A DNA stretch of 64,000 nucleotides from Rhizophlyctis rosea (GCA_027596075.1 JADGJC010000065.1:62001-126000), one strand, 5' to 3'; positions 1 through 11,943 are shown, counted from the first letter of the stretch. Notes: generated by a model not told the origin, from the sequence alone. Numbers and translations are program-made.

Positions 1-150
1 GCTCAGCTTAAGCTACAAGCATTCTATTATTACATACATGCACGCGAAAACCTCGACCAGAATTACTAAATACATGGGATTTTACTCAACATATGTACAG
101 CGATATGACATTCCAGCCCAAATCCTACCATTATTCAGATGGTCTCACTC

Positions 151-2791
151 TCAATGCCACCATCTCCACTTCCCAACTTTCCCCTTCGCCTTGCCCTTCC
201 CCTTCACCCCACTCCACCCTACTTCCCCAACCTCCCTCTCCTCCCCACCCTCCCAAACTGGCACAACAACATCACACACAAAAATCCCAACGACAGGTTT
301 ATGATCCGAGCAACACACAGTCCGACAACAATCGTACCATTCTACTCCTACACGTCGATTATCCACTCCACCTACTCCATCTTTCCCATCTGGAAGAGAC
401 AGGGTTCCGCCGCCACCCTGAACAACCCACTCCCCCCTCGCTTTCCGTGCCTTATACAATATCCGATCCGTCCACGCCGGGATCCGCATCTTCGAACTGG
501 TATCGTAGCGATCACCTTCTACTTCACCTTTCGCTCCTCCCCCTCCTCCTCTGCTTCCTTCCCCACTGCCCTTTCCGCTCCCATCGCTCCCCTCACCCTC
601 CTCCTCGTCCTCCTCATCATCTATATCAATGATAGCTTTCACAGGTGACCCACTAGTTGGTGATCCGTTTGATACTGGGTGGGCTACGTCGAATTTGTAT
701 GTTGGACGGAATTTGATGGGTGCTTCGGTGAATGAGGGGAAGACGTTTCCGCGGTGGCGTTCGAGGGTTAGTTGGTCGTTTGGGAGGAGGGCCTATTTTA
801 CGAAGAGTAGAATATCAACATTAGAACGCATTTGGCTCCGAATAGCAGAGGAGGACAACAAACCTCAACCCGATCATTCTCCAACAAGGCATCAACAATG
901 GCTCTCGTCCCATTGATACGATAGTTCAAATCTCCGAACCAAAAAGCGAAATCGTAGCGGTCCACGGCTCCGGGACTGGCTGTAGGGAGGAAGTTGGCGG
1001 GGATTAGCGAAAGATCCAAATACGCGTGAAAGACTCTCCCGCGAGTGATAGTGCCGGAATGCATCATCAAGTCCAACATCCACCAACCTCGATCCTCATC
1101 CCCATATCCGAACAACTTCAATTCCGTATTGATTTTCCAGACATCGTCATTGCGTTCGACCACTCTCCTATGTCCCGCTGCCGATGCAAGTGAACAAAGT
1201 ATCAGCAAAGAAGAAGAGACGGCATGGTGATGAGTACTTCTTACAAACTTTCATCCTGTTTTCCCAGAGAACTTACCCGTCAAATGACTATTAACAAACA
1301 GTAAACTGGTTTCGCTAAACTTCATACCAACACCAATTCCTCCTTTATTACCAATATTTCCAACGACTTTGCTGATACCTGTTGGGACGCGGTGCACGTG
1401 CACATCTGATAAACCGCATGAGGGAGGAAAACATTTTAATCCTCCTCGCAATTCTCAATCCACCACACCAATCCTACCAATTCCCATCTCCCACCTCACA
1501 AACCAACCACAATGAACTCACCCTTCACCAACCCCCTCCACCCCCTCCTAACAAACACCGCTAAATGCAATCCAACCATCGTATCCGTAACCACCAGCTC
1601 GTACTCCGAACCATAATGCTTGACCAAGTGATCTTCCCATGCTGTCTTTGAGGGCAAGAAAACCGATTTCTCAAGCGGTGAGAGACACTCCTGAGTGCCG
1701 ATGATGATGAGGTGGGCGTTTGTGTATGAGGGTTGTTGGATGGTTGAAGCCGGTGGAGTGGGGTGGCCTAAGAAGGGGGAGATGTCGTGGAGGGGTAGCT
1801 GTGTTTGTGGAGAGGGTGGTGGGACGGGAGTTAGTGTGAGGCCGGCTAATCTTACACGTTCTACTCTTGCAGAGCAGACTTCGAACCGTCCACCTGGCCA
1901 TTCCCACCTTCACCATGTCCTTGTCAAGAAGTGCATTCCATTGCAAAGCGCTTCCAACCCACCCCTCACAAAACTCACCCGTCCATTCATATTCCAAGTC
2001 CCAATATAAACCCTCAATCGATTATCCACCACAACATGCTGCTCCTTAAAGAGGTTCTCCCTACTCTTCGAAAACGTGCCCTTCAGAAAATTGCGGACAT
2101 CCGACAGGGACTTATGTATCGTGGCGCGGAATGAGGCATGGGATCCGGAGGATCTTTCACGGTTGTGGTTTTGGGTGGAGGACGAGAGGGATGTTTGGGA
2201 AGGGTGGAGTAGATGGTGGCCGGAGGTTACGCTGGAGCGGTTTGATGGGAGGTTGGAGGGAGAGAGGAGTTGGGAGGTGTATGTGGTACGGTCGGGAAGG
2301 ATTCGTGCGGTTGGATGGGTGGCGGTTGTATTAGCCTGGGAAGGGATTTTGGGGAGTGGATTCTTGCGAGATAGACTCGAAGGAAAGCTTTCCAAAGGAG
2401 GTACAACAGTGACGGGTACCGAAAGTTCCGCAGTCCTCATTATGCCTCTGCTTGATCCGATTTCATTGGATGTCTCCACATCCTTGTCATCATCTGTAGG
2501 AACAACGATCTTCGTCTGTTTCCGCTTAGCCGGTCTATACCACCACTCCTGCCACAATGCCCAGCGATGAGTGGGGGTAACGGTCACATCCAAGTCGCCG
2601 TGACCATGTTCTATGACCTGAACATTCTCTTCCGTTGCCGTCCCCGAGACTGCCATGGAAGGTTGCGGCGGGTTGCCGTCCCCTCCATTGCTTTCCTGAG
2701 TGGTATCATCAGGGTGCACAGTCTTTGTATCTTCCTTATTGCGCGACCCACCCCAACGAAACCACCTCCAGCGAATCCATGTAAACCCCAT
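151..2791 (-). CDS. Inositol polyphosphate 5-phosphatase (IPPc domain)
   Basis: Removes the 5-phosphate from phosphoinositides or soluble inositol phosphates. Five exons fit: 2791-1963, 1845-1522, 1405-1277, 1177-870 and 792-151; together they stay in frame and give 743 residues. IPPc signatures appear in order: GTWNMNG (about residue 265), GTQE, the GNKGG loop, VNSHL, WFGDLNYRI, PTYKFD, then PAWTDRIL (about 635) and SDHKPV (about 690), which carry the catalytic and metal-binding residues of the family. The first 260 residues are polar, with no SAC, RhoGAP, SH2 or PH domain that I can recognise, so it is not a synaptojanin or OCRL type. Oddity: about 60 acidic and glycine-rich residues are inserted inside the catalytic domain between PTYKFD and YDTSSK. 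Intron donors include one GTTGAG. The start at 2791 is the first in-frame ATG; an upstream exon cannot be excluded. Confidence 0.9.
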
Positions 2792-3521
2792 TTACGAAGA
2801 CCCCGAAGAGCATTGATTGATGCTATCGCATTTGATGGATATTGAACTTCGAGTTTGGAGAAATATAGATTGTGTATTGCTAGCGGCGAAATAGGTAAGA
2901 GGATAACTTATGCAACGGGAAGACGAAAAAGTGTGACCGATGACGTTGCTCCGAAGTTGCTGACAACACTTGAAACAAGCCACTTGCACCGCCGCCAACA
3001 ACGACAACCTGACGCCTTTGCAACCCCCTTTGCACCAACAGTTCGCAGGTGCGCTGACCTCCTAGAGATATGTATATATATAATGCACAAATTGTTATCC
3101 TCATCAATGAACATGTTATATTCGGGTAGAAATTGCACGCTGGTACTCTGTACTAGAAGCGTGCAACATGTAGTGCGCTCCATCCTGCTATTTTGTCCCG
3201 AAAGAATCTCTGCTCGGTGGCTTAGTGGACGCGTTGTGCCGAACGAAGGGTTGTGGATGCTTTGTGAACCAGAATGCGTTCTTCGACTTCCTCCTTTAAT
3301 CAATAGGGTTGAGATATGATAGGAGAATGCTTTTATGTACTACAAACATTATAGCCTGCCTATGTCTTACTTGCCCCATCACCCATGGCGGCGGCTTCGT
3401 GCCCGCAAAATTTCGCTGCTATCTTCAAAAATACTGTGCCCCTTGGTACGTCCTCCTCAACGCGTTCGGAAAGCTCATTCTGGTTGCAGTGAGTTCTCAA
3501 AGATATCGCCACCTAAGCATA
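2792..3521. other. Intergenic, no gene seen
   Basis: Lies between the start of the 5-phosphatase gene and the 3' end of the TIR-like/TPR gene. The short open frames here have no recognisable motif and no splice-consistent extension. It should hold the 5-phosphatase promoter and the terminator of the neighbouring gene; I see no clear element. Confidence 0.5.
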
Positions 3522-5247
3522 TTACAGAACACTACAGCACCCTTCCACCCCCCTCACAATCCGCTTGGTCTTTCGAATGAGACCAAGATTCTGGATCACC
3601 GTCGCCGTAAATGGATGCGACGATCCCAACACTGTCCGAGCCCTCCCCAAATACACCATACATACCGCCTCCGCCTTTTCATACTGCCCTGCTGCCATAT
3701 AACACATCGCTAAAGTAGACCCAAACTCAAAAACGTGAACATCATCCCTTCCCAAAGTCCGTTCCGCCCTTTCAACAAGATCAAGACTCATCGCCAGTGC
3801 CAGGTCGCCCTTCTGATTCATCCCAAGGAGCAGCGCGTAGGAGTTCATGACTTTCAAGGTATCTTTGTGGTCCTCTCCGCGGACGCGTTTGGATCTTTCG
3901 TAGCAGAAGGCTAACAATTCTTCGGCTGCTGAGAGTTTTTGACGAAGTTGATAGCATTGCGCTAAGGACATGGTATAGGTAAGGACGTCGGGATGGTCTT
4001 GACCGAGGACGCGGGATGCTCGTTGGACGTAATCTTCCAGAATGGGTTCTGCTTCTGCGTATTTGAGCTGTTGAAGGATCATCATGCCGACCTTTGCCCG
4101 GGCGGCAAGGGTGTCGGGATGATCAGGGCCGTTGGCTTGCTCTAAAGCTCTATGGTAATCTACGTATAGAGGTTCCGCTCTCTTGAATTGACCTAACGCT
4201 TCGTAGAGCAGCGCCATACTCGATATAGATACAAGGGTTGTAGGATGCTCATTTCCAAGGACCCGTCTAATGTTATTAAGCCCCTCCAATGCCATTCCCA
4301 CGTTGCGCAAACTCGCCCTGCACGCGAGGCGAGGGAAACACCATCCCCTCACTCTTAACTTTAGCGACTCCCTCTTCCCTCAACCTCTGCATCCCACCTT
4401 CGCTAAGGACCTGTTCTTGAGTAACATGATCCATCCACGCCTTGATGGCCTTGAGTACCATCATATCAAGCGCCGCGAATCCGACCGTCTCTTCAATTGC
4501 TTTCTGAATCGCGGTAAGATCCGCCGGTTTCGAGGCTTGACTCTTCCGAGCCTCCAATGCATTAAACTTCTGCATGGCGTCTGGTCTCCCTACACCATTC
4601 ATAAAATCCTTCCATTCCTCCGGAGGAAGTGTGGCGTTGAAATTTGCGCCGGACGAGATGCACGCGTAGAGCTCAAAGACGCACCAGGCGCGTGTGAGCG
4701 TTATGGGCTCGTACCACGGCTGGAGTACCATAAGGACGTTGCCCATTGCCGATACGGCCGATATGAACGTGGTTTTCAACCATTCTGGGTCGATGTCGGC
4801 TCGGGTAAGGTTTTGCGGGAGGGAGAAGAGGTCGAACCAGACAACGACGGTCGCGTCAGAATTGGTGGGTGGGTTGTTTTTGAAATGTGTGGCGATGGCA
4901 TCGACTACGTCAAGGAATTTGTATTGCCAGGTATGGCTGATGAAGCAATTGGCCCGAGCCACCTCTCGGGAACCTTCAGCTAGCAAATGATCGCAAAGGG
5001 ATTTGGCCGGCTCTGTGCGAGGTTTGATGAATTGATTACAAACTTGTTCGGTAGTGAGGCCGACTAGTTTGTCGCGGCCTTCACATTGGTTGATGAAATT
5101 GTCAAAGAAGGAAAGGTGGACGCCGGCGAGAGGGACTGCATCCCTTGATGATACCAGCACATCCGTTCTCGATGCTGAACTGTTGGGACCACCAATTTTG
5201 ATTTCCGTTGGCAGAGCGACATTCAAGGGTATTGCGTCTGATTCCAT
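3522..5247 (-). CDS. TIR-like domain fused to kinesin-light-chain-type TPR repeats
   Basis: Two exons, 5247-4385 and 4317-3522, separated by a 67-nt GT-AG intron (donor GTTGAG), give 552 residues in frame. Residues about 85-215 hold a TIR-like fold signature: CFISHTW at the first strand, a WFDLFSLPQ core, a VLMVLQPWY strand and the WCVFELYA motif near its end. From about residue 290 onward come repeated units of roughly 42 residues with the pattern of kinesin light chain TPRs (A...LG.DHPDT...LA..Y). There is no NB-ARC or NACHT ATPase between the two halves. In other eukaryotes TIR domains act in signalling or NAD+ cleavage; whether this one is catalytic cannot be told from sequence alone. The protein has no signal peptide and should be cytosolic. 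It could equally be a scaffold. The TPR part is certain; the TIR label rests on motifs. Confidence 0.75.
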
Positions 5248-5769
5248 GACAGCGTTTACTAGAGTGAAATAGGTATGAGACCACGTAGATCCATCGCAAC
5301 ACCGGCTCCATGAACATACATTGCTGGAGCTTGGCTCTAGCCTGTACCAAAAGAGACTCCATGGACGTCATTGCTTGAAAGGTGAGCAAGGGTAATCGGG
5401 ATTTGAGTTAGCGGTAGTCGGTATGAGGAACAGAAGGAAGAAGATGAACAATGTTCGGAATCAGCGAAAAGATAGAAACTTTATCACGTTGTCAATATAT
5501 TCGTTGCAGTCAAACAACTCTGGACTGAGAAGAGCGTGGATGACTGCCCATTGATGAGATGTTCCTCCATTCAGTGTCGCAGACTGAAGACTCCTTCAGC
5601 TGGCCACAAACTGCGCCAAGGTGGTTTGAGCAACCTGCGTAAAGGGCCCGTGGCGCAAGCAACGCGTCTGTCTTTGAAAAAGTGCTTTGCTTTACTCGTT
5701 CTCTTTCGCAAGGGGTACTAGGGGTCGTGAACAACTTTGAATTGATCATAGCAGCCGACGTCCCGATGC
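5248..5769. other. Intergenic, no gene seen
   Basis: Upstream of the TIR-like/TPR gene. No open frame with recognisable content; probably holds its promoter. Confidence 0.4.
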
Positions 5770-6045
5770 CAGTCAATTTACAAAACATGCCCTGTACCAA
5801 CTCCCCTCTGCACACCCCTCAACCGCAGCAAGGTTGTACTGAACATTTCTTCTTGCTGATCCGCCTGCCCATCTGCCGGTTACACCATGGCGCTCTTGTC
5901 TTCTGTCCAAGCTGCATAGCTTGATCCTGCATCGCCGGAATATCACCCCAACCACGGGCATCATATTCGAAAACAGAGATGGCGTCCGCTCACACGTAGA
6001 GCAAATCAAGGAGGAGTTGAGATCCGAGGCGTCCGCCAAAATAAA
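5770..6045 (-). pseudogene. Decayed fragment of FAD-linked oxidase (BBE end)
   Basis: About 275 bases clearly resemble the last exon of the oxidase gene whose stop is at 10035. Matching landmarks in the same order include the CTACGTGTG.GCGG block, GGATATGGC-type Q-M-Q-D region, AGAGCGCC.TGG, GTGTGCAGAGG and the final AAATTGAC. The copy is not functional: the Trp codon of the YVW motif has become TGA, indels shift the frame repeatedly, and nothing upstream of the BBE region remains. It has the same orientation as the intact gene 4 kb away, so it is probably a remnant of a tandem or dispersed duplication. Confidence 0.75.
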
Positions 6046-6630
6046 CAGCAATTGTCTCGGTAAATGAATTTGCAAACATCCAGAATGTCATGTCATGAAC
6101 GCATTTGACGATGAGGCTTGGGCGATGCGGTCACAGAACCTTACACACTGTACAGGCAACCGGTGTGCCCTTGTGAAGTTTTGCAGAAGTTGATATAATT
6201 ACGCAGAATCCGTCATGGTGCTAAGGATGGCAGAATGGTCTTGATTGAAGCAGAGAAATGCTTGCTGGATGTGCCCTTCAATCTTGTGCTCAGAACTTTT
6301 CAAGTATGACCGTACTGCGAGGGCCCGATCGCGCCATTTTGCTGGTTGAAAGCTCACTCAGTAAGTCACGAGGTCACAATTGAAAGGCCCTCACAACTTC
6401 ATATTGTTCTACGATGACTTCACACAAACTACAAAATCTCAATCCTCATAATCGCCATGCTGTGAACAACAGCTCCTGTTCCCGAACGTGTTCGCATTAT
6501 GCACGGTGTTCACGCGCGGACCTTTTGTGAACACCCAGTGGCACTTCATAGAGGATGTTCGGTTTCTCACAGGCAGGCGCTGGCATGGGCGGCCGTTGCC
6601 TGTAATGATGTAACCCGTCATCAGTTGCCA
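6046..6630. other. Intergenic, no gene seen
   Basis: Between the oxidase fragment and the 3' end of the DUF262/DUF1524 gene. No convincing coding or RNA signal. Confidence 0.4.
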
Positions 6631-9352
6631 CTAATCGGAAAGGGAAAACAGGTGATAGCACATACTCAGCGTTTTCCGACACAATGTCAAAGTAATAATT
6701 CGAGAAGGGCCCTGCGGACGCTCCGGAGATTCTTCGCGGGGGCGCTTTGTAGCAGTCTTAGTCGTCCCCTTTTCTTTCTGTTTCCATTTCTTTGCACCCT
6801 TGGCTGGGCCCTTTCCTTTCTTATCCTTTTCTTCGTCTTCCTCCTCTTCATTTTCGTCCCGTTGTCGACCTCCTTTTTCGTTTTCTTGTCGGCTTCTTCT
6901 TTGACGGCGGCTGACATCTCACTGTCATCAACATATCTATGGCAATAATTTAGCATGCAGAACGTAGATGTTCAATTGTACTAATTGTGGCGGATTAAAT
7001 AAACCTCTCCTTGCCTTTCAGAGGAGTTCCAATAAGCATGACCTGATGAAACTCCTCGTCTTCTTCTACCTCATCATCGATGTCGTCGAGCTCTTGAATA
7101 ATCTGACTATCTACCACAGGTTCCTCCGTCTTCGTTACCAATTTCCCCTCCTTTGTCCCCGTCCCGACCTTCTGCGCCTTTCCCTCCACCTCAATCCCAT
7201 ACAATTTTTTCAGCCTTTTCAGCAAATCCTCGTGGCGCTCAGAGAATTCCTTGCGAGACCACTCTGAATGCTTCATCGCATCGGTTGTGATAGTGAACTG
7301 CACCCCGTGCCCACTTTTGTTGCTTCTATACTTCCGCAGTTTGACCTTCCAAGAAGCATTGGAGCATTCCCGATTGGTGATGCCGGAGAGCAGCGCTAGA
7401 TTACCGAGTTTATGCCTGTCGTTCTTGGCATCGAAAACAACCCCCTTCCAGTCTTCGTTAGGTTTCTGAGGAAACAGGTGCTCGATTTGCACGAGTTTCC
7501 AATCCGGTACTTGCAGTATGAATTCCGATATATCTAAGTCTAGCCGCCTCAGAATATATTGCGTGGCTAAATGACCGGCACTGGTGTACATGTTTCCGTT
7601 CAATCGATTCCAAAAAGCCTTTATCTCTTCATCCTTGGGCTTCAGAGCTTCCAAGACATTCTTTGAATTATTTTGAGCAATCCTGACGTTCTGCAAACGC
7701 ACGAATGCTTAGTGTTCTGTATCTCAAACCACAGAGAAGCTTCAGTAACTGACCTTGATGATCATGTAAAACCGTTGGAGCCAGGCAGTCTTCCTCTTCA
7801 TTTGTTCAGGGCCGCTTCCCGCCTTGTAATTGACCAATAAGACGGCATAAGCTTATCCAAAGCCCGCCAAAAGTCATCCTGTTGAACGATCTCGATGACT
7901 TCCCGGCGGTAAGTGCAATGATCACCCAACATCTCCAAACCAATCGGGGTTGAAACATCTCCATGAGGTGAATTCTCGATCTGCTGCTTTGCACTGCAGC
8001 CCACTTTACACCCGTAGCCTTTATCATGCTCGTCCACTTAGATGCCAACTCCGATACTCTCGCCACCAACTGGTCCGGTTGCATCGTGTTGAACATATAC
8101 CGGTGGTATGATGAGTTCGGGTTTGCGATGGCCACTCGAAAGCTTTCTGTAAACGCCGCCAACCCTTCCGAATCGCTCTTCGTCGTGACTTCTATCCGAT
8201 AAATGTGATCTATCAACTCCGAGAACACCTAAAAGGAACGGTTCGTCATGTTAACCGCGTAGTTCATCACATCCTGCAAAGTCACGAAGTTTTCGCGTAC
8301 TTCTCGACTTCCGAGCGTATCTTCCGCATTCGTCCAAGATCTGATCTTTCGTTTAACCTCTCTAAGCCCCTCTCCAGAAAGTTTCTTTCCTTTCTCCTTT
8401 AATTCGCCCAGCACCACGGCTTTCAAGTATTCGACAGCTGTCAACGGAAGACCCGGGGTATTGAGCGTTGTGAACCTTCGGTAGGCCGTATGGAAATTAG
8501 GTGTGTAGATAACCAGAAAGCGACAATTGTGGAAGAAGAACTTGCATAGCGCCACACTATCATAGAGAAGGACGATAAAGGCTTGATCGATGAAGGGTTT
8601 TTCAGTATTGTTAACTTACATTTTCGAGTTTGAATCCCCTGTAATCTTCCTGATGACCTCCACTGCTGCAATCACGTTATCAGCCATCAACCTCGCTACG
8701 GGATTGCTACCGGCGGAGGCAGGATCGGTAAGAATGTGATCCAAATTCTCACGATCCAAAAAATGGGCCATGAAAAGCATGTTATATGGGGGCACCAAAT
8801 TGAGGCGGTAAGGAACATTGGGCACACCCGTCATTTGAATGCATTCGCACGCCTTCTGGTTCTCTGGGGTAGAGACCAGATGCTTGAAGACGGCCATCAA
8901 CAAGAACATTGTAGTCATACGCTGTTGACCGTCAACGATGCTGAACGCTCGTGGAACATGGCCGCCAGGGGTCAAGACCGTGGTGCCGATCGGATAGTAA
9001 CGCTCGGAGACGTTTCCGAAGCAGGCGGCAAGCGACGTCCTCGATGAGCCGTACAACTCGAACATCAATCCAAGAGTAGCGACGTTGATAGATCGGTACC
9101 CATAGCGTAACCTGGTTGTGCTCGGCCGGTTCTCCGAGAACTTCCTGAAGTCGCGCGTTGTCAAACGGATCGGCCTCGAAACCAAAGAATTGCGCCAAGG
9201 AACAGTCACGAAGGTCTTTGATCGCGGTTCTGTATTGTAAACTATCAAACCTTAGACTTTGTGACTATTGTTTGTATGAAGCGTATCACCTTGCCTACCT
9301 CTGTAACTTGGGACCCAGATGAGGACCCTGCAACAGGAGGTTTCTTCGGCAT
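6631..9352 (-). CDS. DUF262/DUF1524 (GmrSD-like) nuclease homologue with introns
   Basis: The N-terminal half has DUF262 hallmarks: WVPIYQRRYSW (about 9085), IVDGQQRMTTMFLL (about 8930), then FFFHNC and LNTPGLPLTAVEYLKA. The C-terminal half has DUF1524 hallmarks: IEHLFPQ (about 7480) and HKLGNLALL, the His-containing nuclease core in this family. In bacteria this architecture is the GmrSD or SspE type of modification-dependent restriction enzyme. Introns are evident, for example GTAAGT at about 8620, a 57-nt intron ending just before VFSELIDHIYRI (8220), and one splitting YMIIK/NVRIAQ (7750-7690). The first Met is taken at 9352. The tail is acidic then Lys-rich with KRPREE, a likely nuclear localisation signal; a second frame would end at 6687 instead. 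Oddities: the frame changes near 9030, 7950 and 7850 lack clear introns, so it may carry indels or be decaying. The family call is firm; activity is unknown. Confidence 0.7.
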
Positions 9353-10034
9353 TATGTGGTTCTGAATGATGTAAACTACTATGTAACAACTACCGTCCTC
9401 TCACAATCATGATATTAGCGATAGCAAAAGGGAAAGGATAGTTGAAAGACAGCTGGTACTCTTGATACTGGGAATTTGGTGATCCAAGGAATGCCCGCCG
9501 GTTCTTGATGGGATGTTTGGAAATACAAATATGCAAAATGTGCAGCGACATTACGCGCACCAAGGGGTTGAATGCAAACTTACCGATCGGGATGCTATTC
9601 ATATTGATGGCAGGAGTATGGAGACATTTGGGTTCCAGGACATTACCCTTATTACCCTGATCGACGGAGATGCTGGCCGCCATTGAGCCGGCCTGTAAAG
9701 TCAAGTCTTGTGAGATGTTCCATTCCAGTTGCTGAAACCGACAAGTAAGCTGGCAACATCTGCTCGTGCACTGTTTGACGGTCAGACGCTATCGAGAAAT
9801 GTGATGCATGTCCAGATTCAGATTGAGGAATCACGTCATCTTAGTGCGCAATTGGCGCTGCACAAGCCATTGAGCGTAAGGCACTGGACAAGGGATATTT
9901 TTTCGAAGATTCACATCGCGAAATGTACATCAGCTCTTCCACCTCAACTGAACTTCATTGATGATTGAAATAGATGCGACTGACGCCCTGGATCTACGCC
10001 ACGCATCATGCGGTCAATATATATACAAGAACCA
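9353..10034. other. Intergenic, no gene seen
   Basis: Separates the DUF262/DUF1524 gene start from the 3' end of the FAD oxidase. No recognisable coding content. Confidence 0.4.
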
Positions 10035-11943
10035 TCAAATATTGTGCCCACCAGTCAATTTCCGAAACACTCCTAGCGGATCAACCCGCCTCTGCACACC
10101 GCTCAACCGCTCCAACGTCCCACTAAACACCTCTTCAACCGGCTGATCCACCTGCGCATACGCCGGATACAACCACGGCGCTCTGGTCATCTGCCCAAGC
10201 CCTATAGCCATATCCTGCATTGCCTGAATGTCGTTCCGAGCACGGACATTGTACTCAGAATCAGAAAGAGAATCCGCCCACACGTAGTGCAGCTCAATGA
10301 GCAGCTGAGGTCCACCGTCGTTGGGAGTTGCCCAGGCCGCTGGTCCGAATGAAGCGTGGCGTTGTAGCATGTTGCGGTCGATGGGTTCCAGGGCGAGAGA
10401 TGCGAGAACGAATCCGGGACGGAGGGAGAGAGTTGTGAATGATTGCGAGGCGATTGCGTACAAGGAGCTCCCTAGAGCGGCGGTCACAGGCTCAAATGTT
10501 GTGGTACGGAAGAGTCGCCTGTTATCCGCAAGGAGGCCGACAGAAGTCAGCCGAAGAATGCACATACAACCAGCATGATTGCGCAAATCTCCTACCGCAA
10601 GCCTTTTAGATTTGCCACAGGGTCTTCAAGAGGGTACGCAACTTCCCAGTAAGATCTTGGCGAAATGGTGATATTGAGATGAGGTATGGTTGTAAAGTTC
10701 TTCCAGATGTCGGAGGGGAGCGTTGGTGCGTCATAGAAGAGGTACATGATCCCAAGTTTCTGCATGAATCGAAAGTCAAATCCAGTGTGAATACTTTGAG
10801 GGGGAAGTCCTGCGCTAAGGGGTGCATTCACTAACCACCCCAGCCGAAAGACCGACATATGTGGGGATCACCGCGGCTTTGGGATCGGTGTTGTAGAGTG
10901 TAAAGGCTATTTGAAAATGAAGTGTAAGTTGGCGAGACACGCAATTGGCTTCGATGAATACCACACGTCCGGTCAAACATACCCATGACGGCTTTGAAAT
11001 ACTCTTCACATTGAAGGTCGGAGTAATACACTGTGCCATAATGCACCTTCCCTTGCGGTCGCGCCTTGAAAGTGAATCTGTTGCGGGGAACAATGATATG
11101 GTTAAAAAACCATTTGTTTTTAGGAGCAAAGGCCGCGAAAAGTCATGAAGAAAAGGTACCTACTTCGTCACAACACCAAACTTGTTACCGCCACCACGCA
11201 ACGCGAACCATAGATCCGGATCGCTAGCGGGAGTCACCGTTGCGAGGGTCGCATTGGGAAGAACAACTTCGTAACTGAGAACATTATCCACGGTAAAGCC
11301 GTACTGGGAGGATAAATGACTGATGCCACCCCCGAGGGAGAGACCTTGAGGGGAGAATATGCATCAACAACGGCCATTTCAAATCGTCATCAACTACCTC
11401 AAGAGATGCGAGCTTCTTACCACCAACACCAACATCACTGATCCGTCCGCCAACGACACTCAGCCCAAATTTGTCCAATTGCTGATACACATCTCCCCAC
11501 CTCGCCCCAGGACCGACCTCCACAGCAGTGGGACTGAGCACATTGACCTGATCCATCTTGTCCATAACCATCAAGACTCCCGTCGTCCCCGCAGCTCCCG
11601 GATTGGTATTATGCGACCCAGACCGAACAGCAAACGGTGTACGATTCGCGCTGATAAGGCGAATTGCAACCGCTACATCTTCCGCTATGGTCGGATGGAC
11701 CGCACATGCCGGCAGGATGACGCAAGTCTGGGAGAATATGTCGGTGGCGTCGAGAGTGTAGGGTAGTATTTCCAAGGGAAGGTCCACCTTGGAGGGTCCT
11801 AGTGTGTCGGAAAGAGTGCGGCATACCGCTGATGGGTTGAATAAGTTGGGTAGAATCCCGCCGGTTCCGCCGATGGGGATGATGGCGCATAGAATGGCAG
11901 GCAGCCAGAAAAGCAGAACGAGGTATATCTCTACACCGAACAT
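10035..11943 (-). CDS. Secreted FAD-linked oxidoreductase (berberine-bridge type)
   Basis: An FAD_binding_4 plus BBE oxidase, here with about six exons. The start at 11943 begins a clear signal peptide (MFGVEIYLVLLFWLPAILC); the 8 codons before it open with TTG and are not used. The FAD-binding part carries FAVRSGSHN, with the His that is covalently flavinylated in this family, followed by VEVGPGARWGDVY, SLGGGISHLSSQYG and LWFALRGGGNKFGVVT. The BBE end has VQRRVDPLGVF close to the C-terminus. Introns with GTAAGA or GTAGGT donors lie near 11420-11350 and 11165-11080, with further ones near 10990, 10840 and 10600. It probably oxidises a sugar, alcohol or alkaloid-like substrate outside the cell; the substrate cannot be inferred. 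A broken second copy of its last exon lies at 5770-6045. Confidence 0.88.

Noticed and set aside
3205..3290. Possible tRNA (GGTGGCTTAGTGGACGC resembles a box A region)
   Set aside because: No box B (GGTTCGAANCC-like) at a suitable distance and no cloverleaf pairing could be drawn.
4270..4983. 237-codon plus-strand open frame
   Set aside because: Antisense to the TIR-like/TPR gene, which has clear protein motifs and a valid intron.
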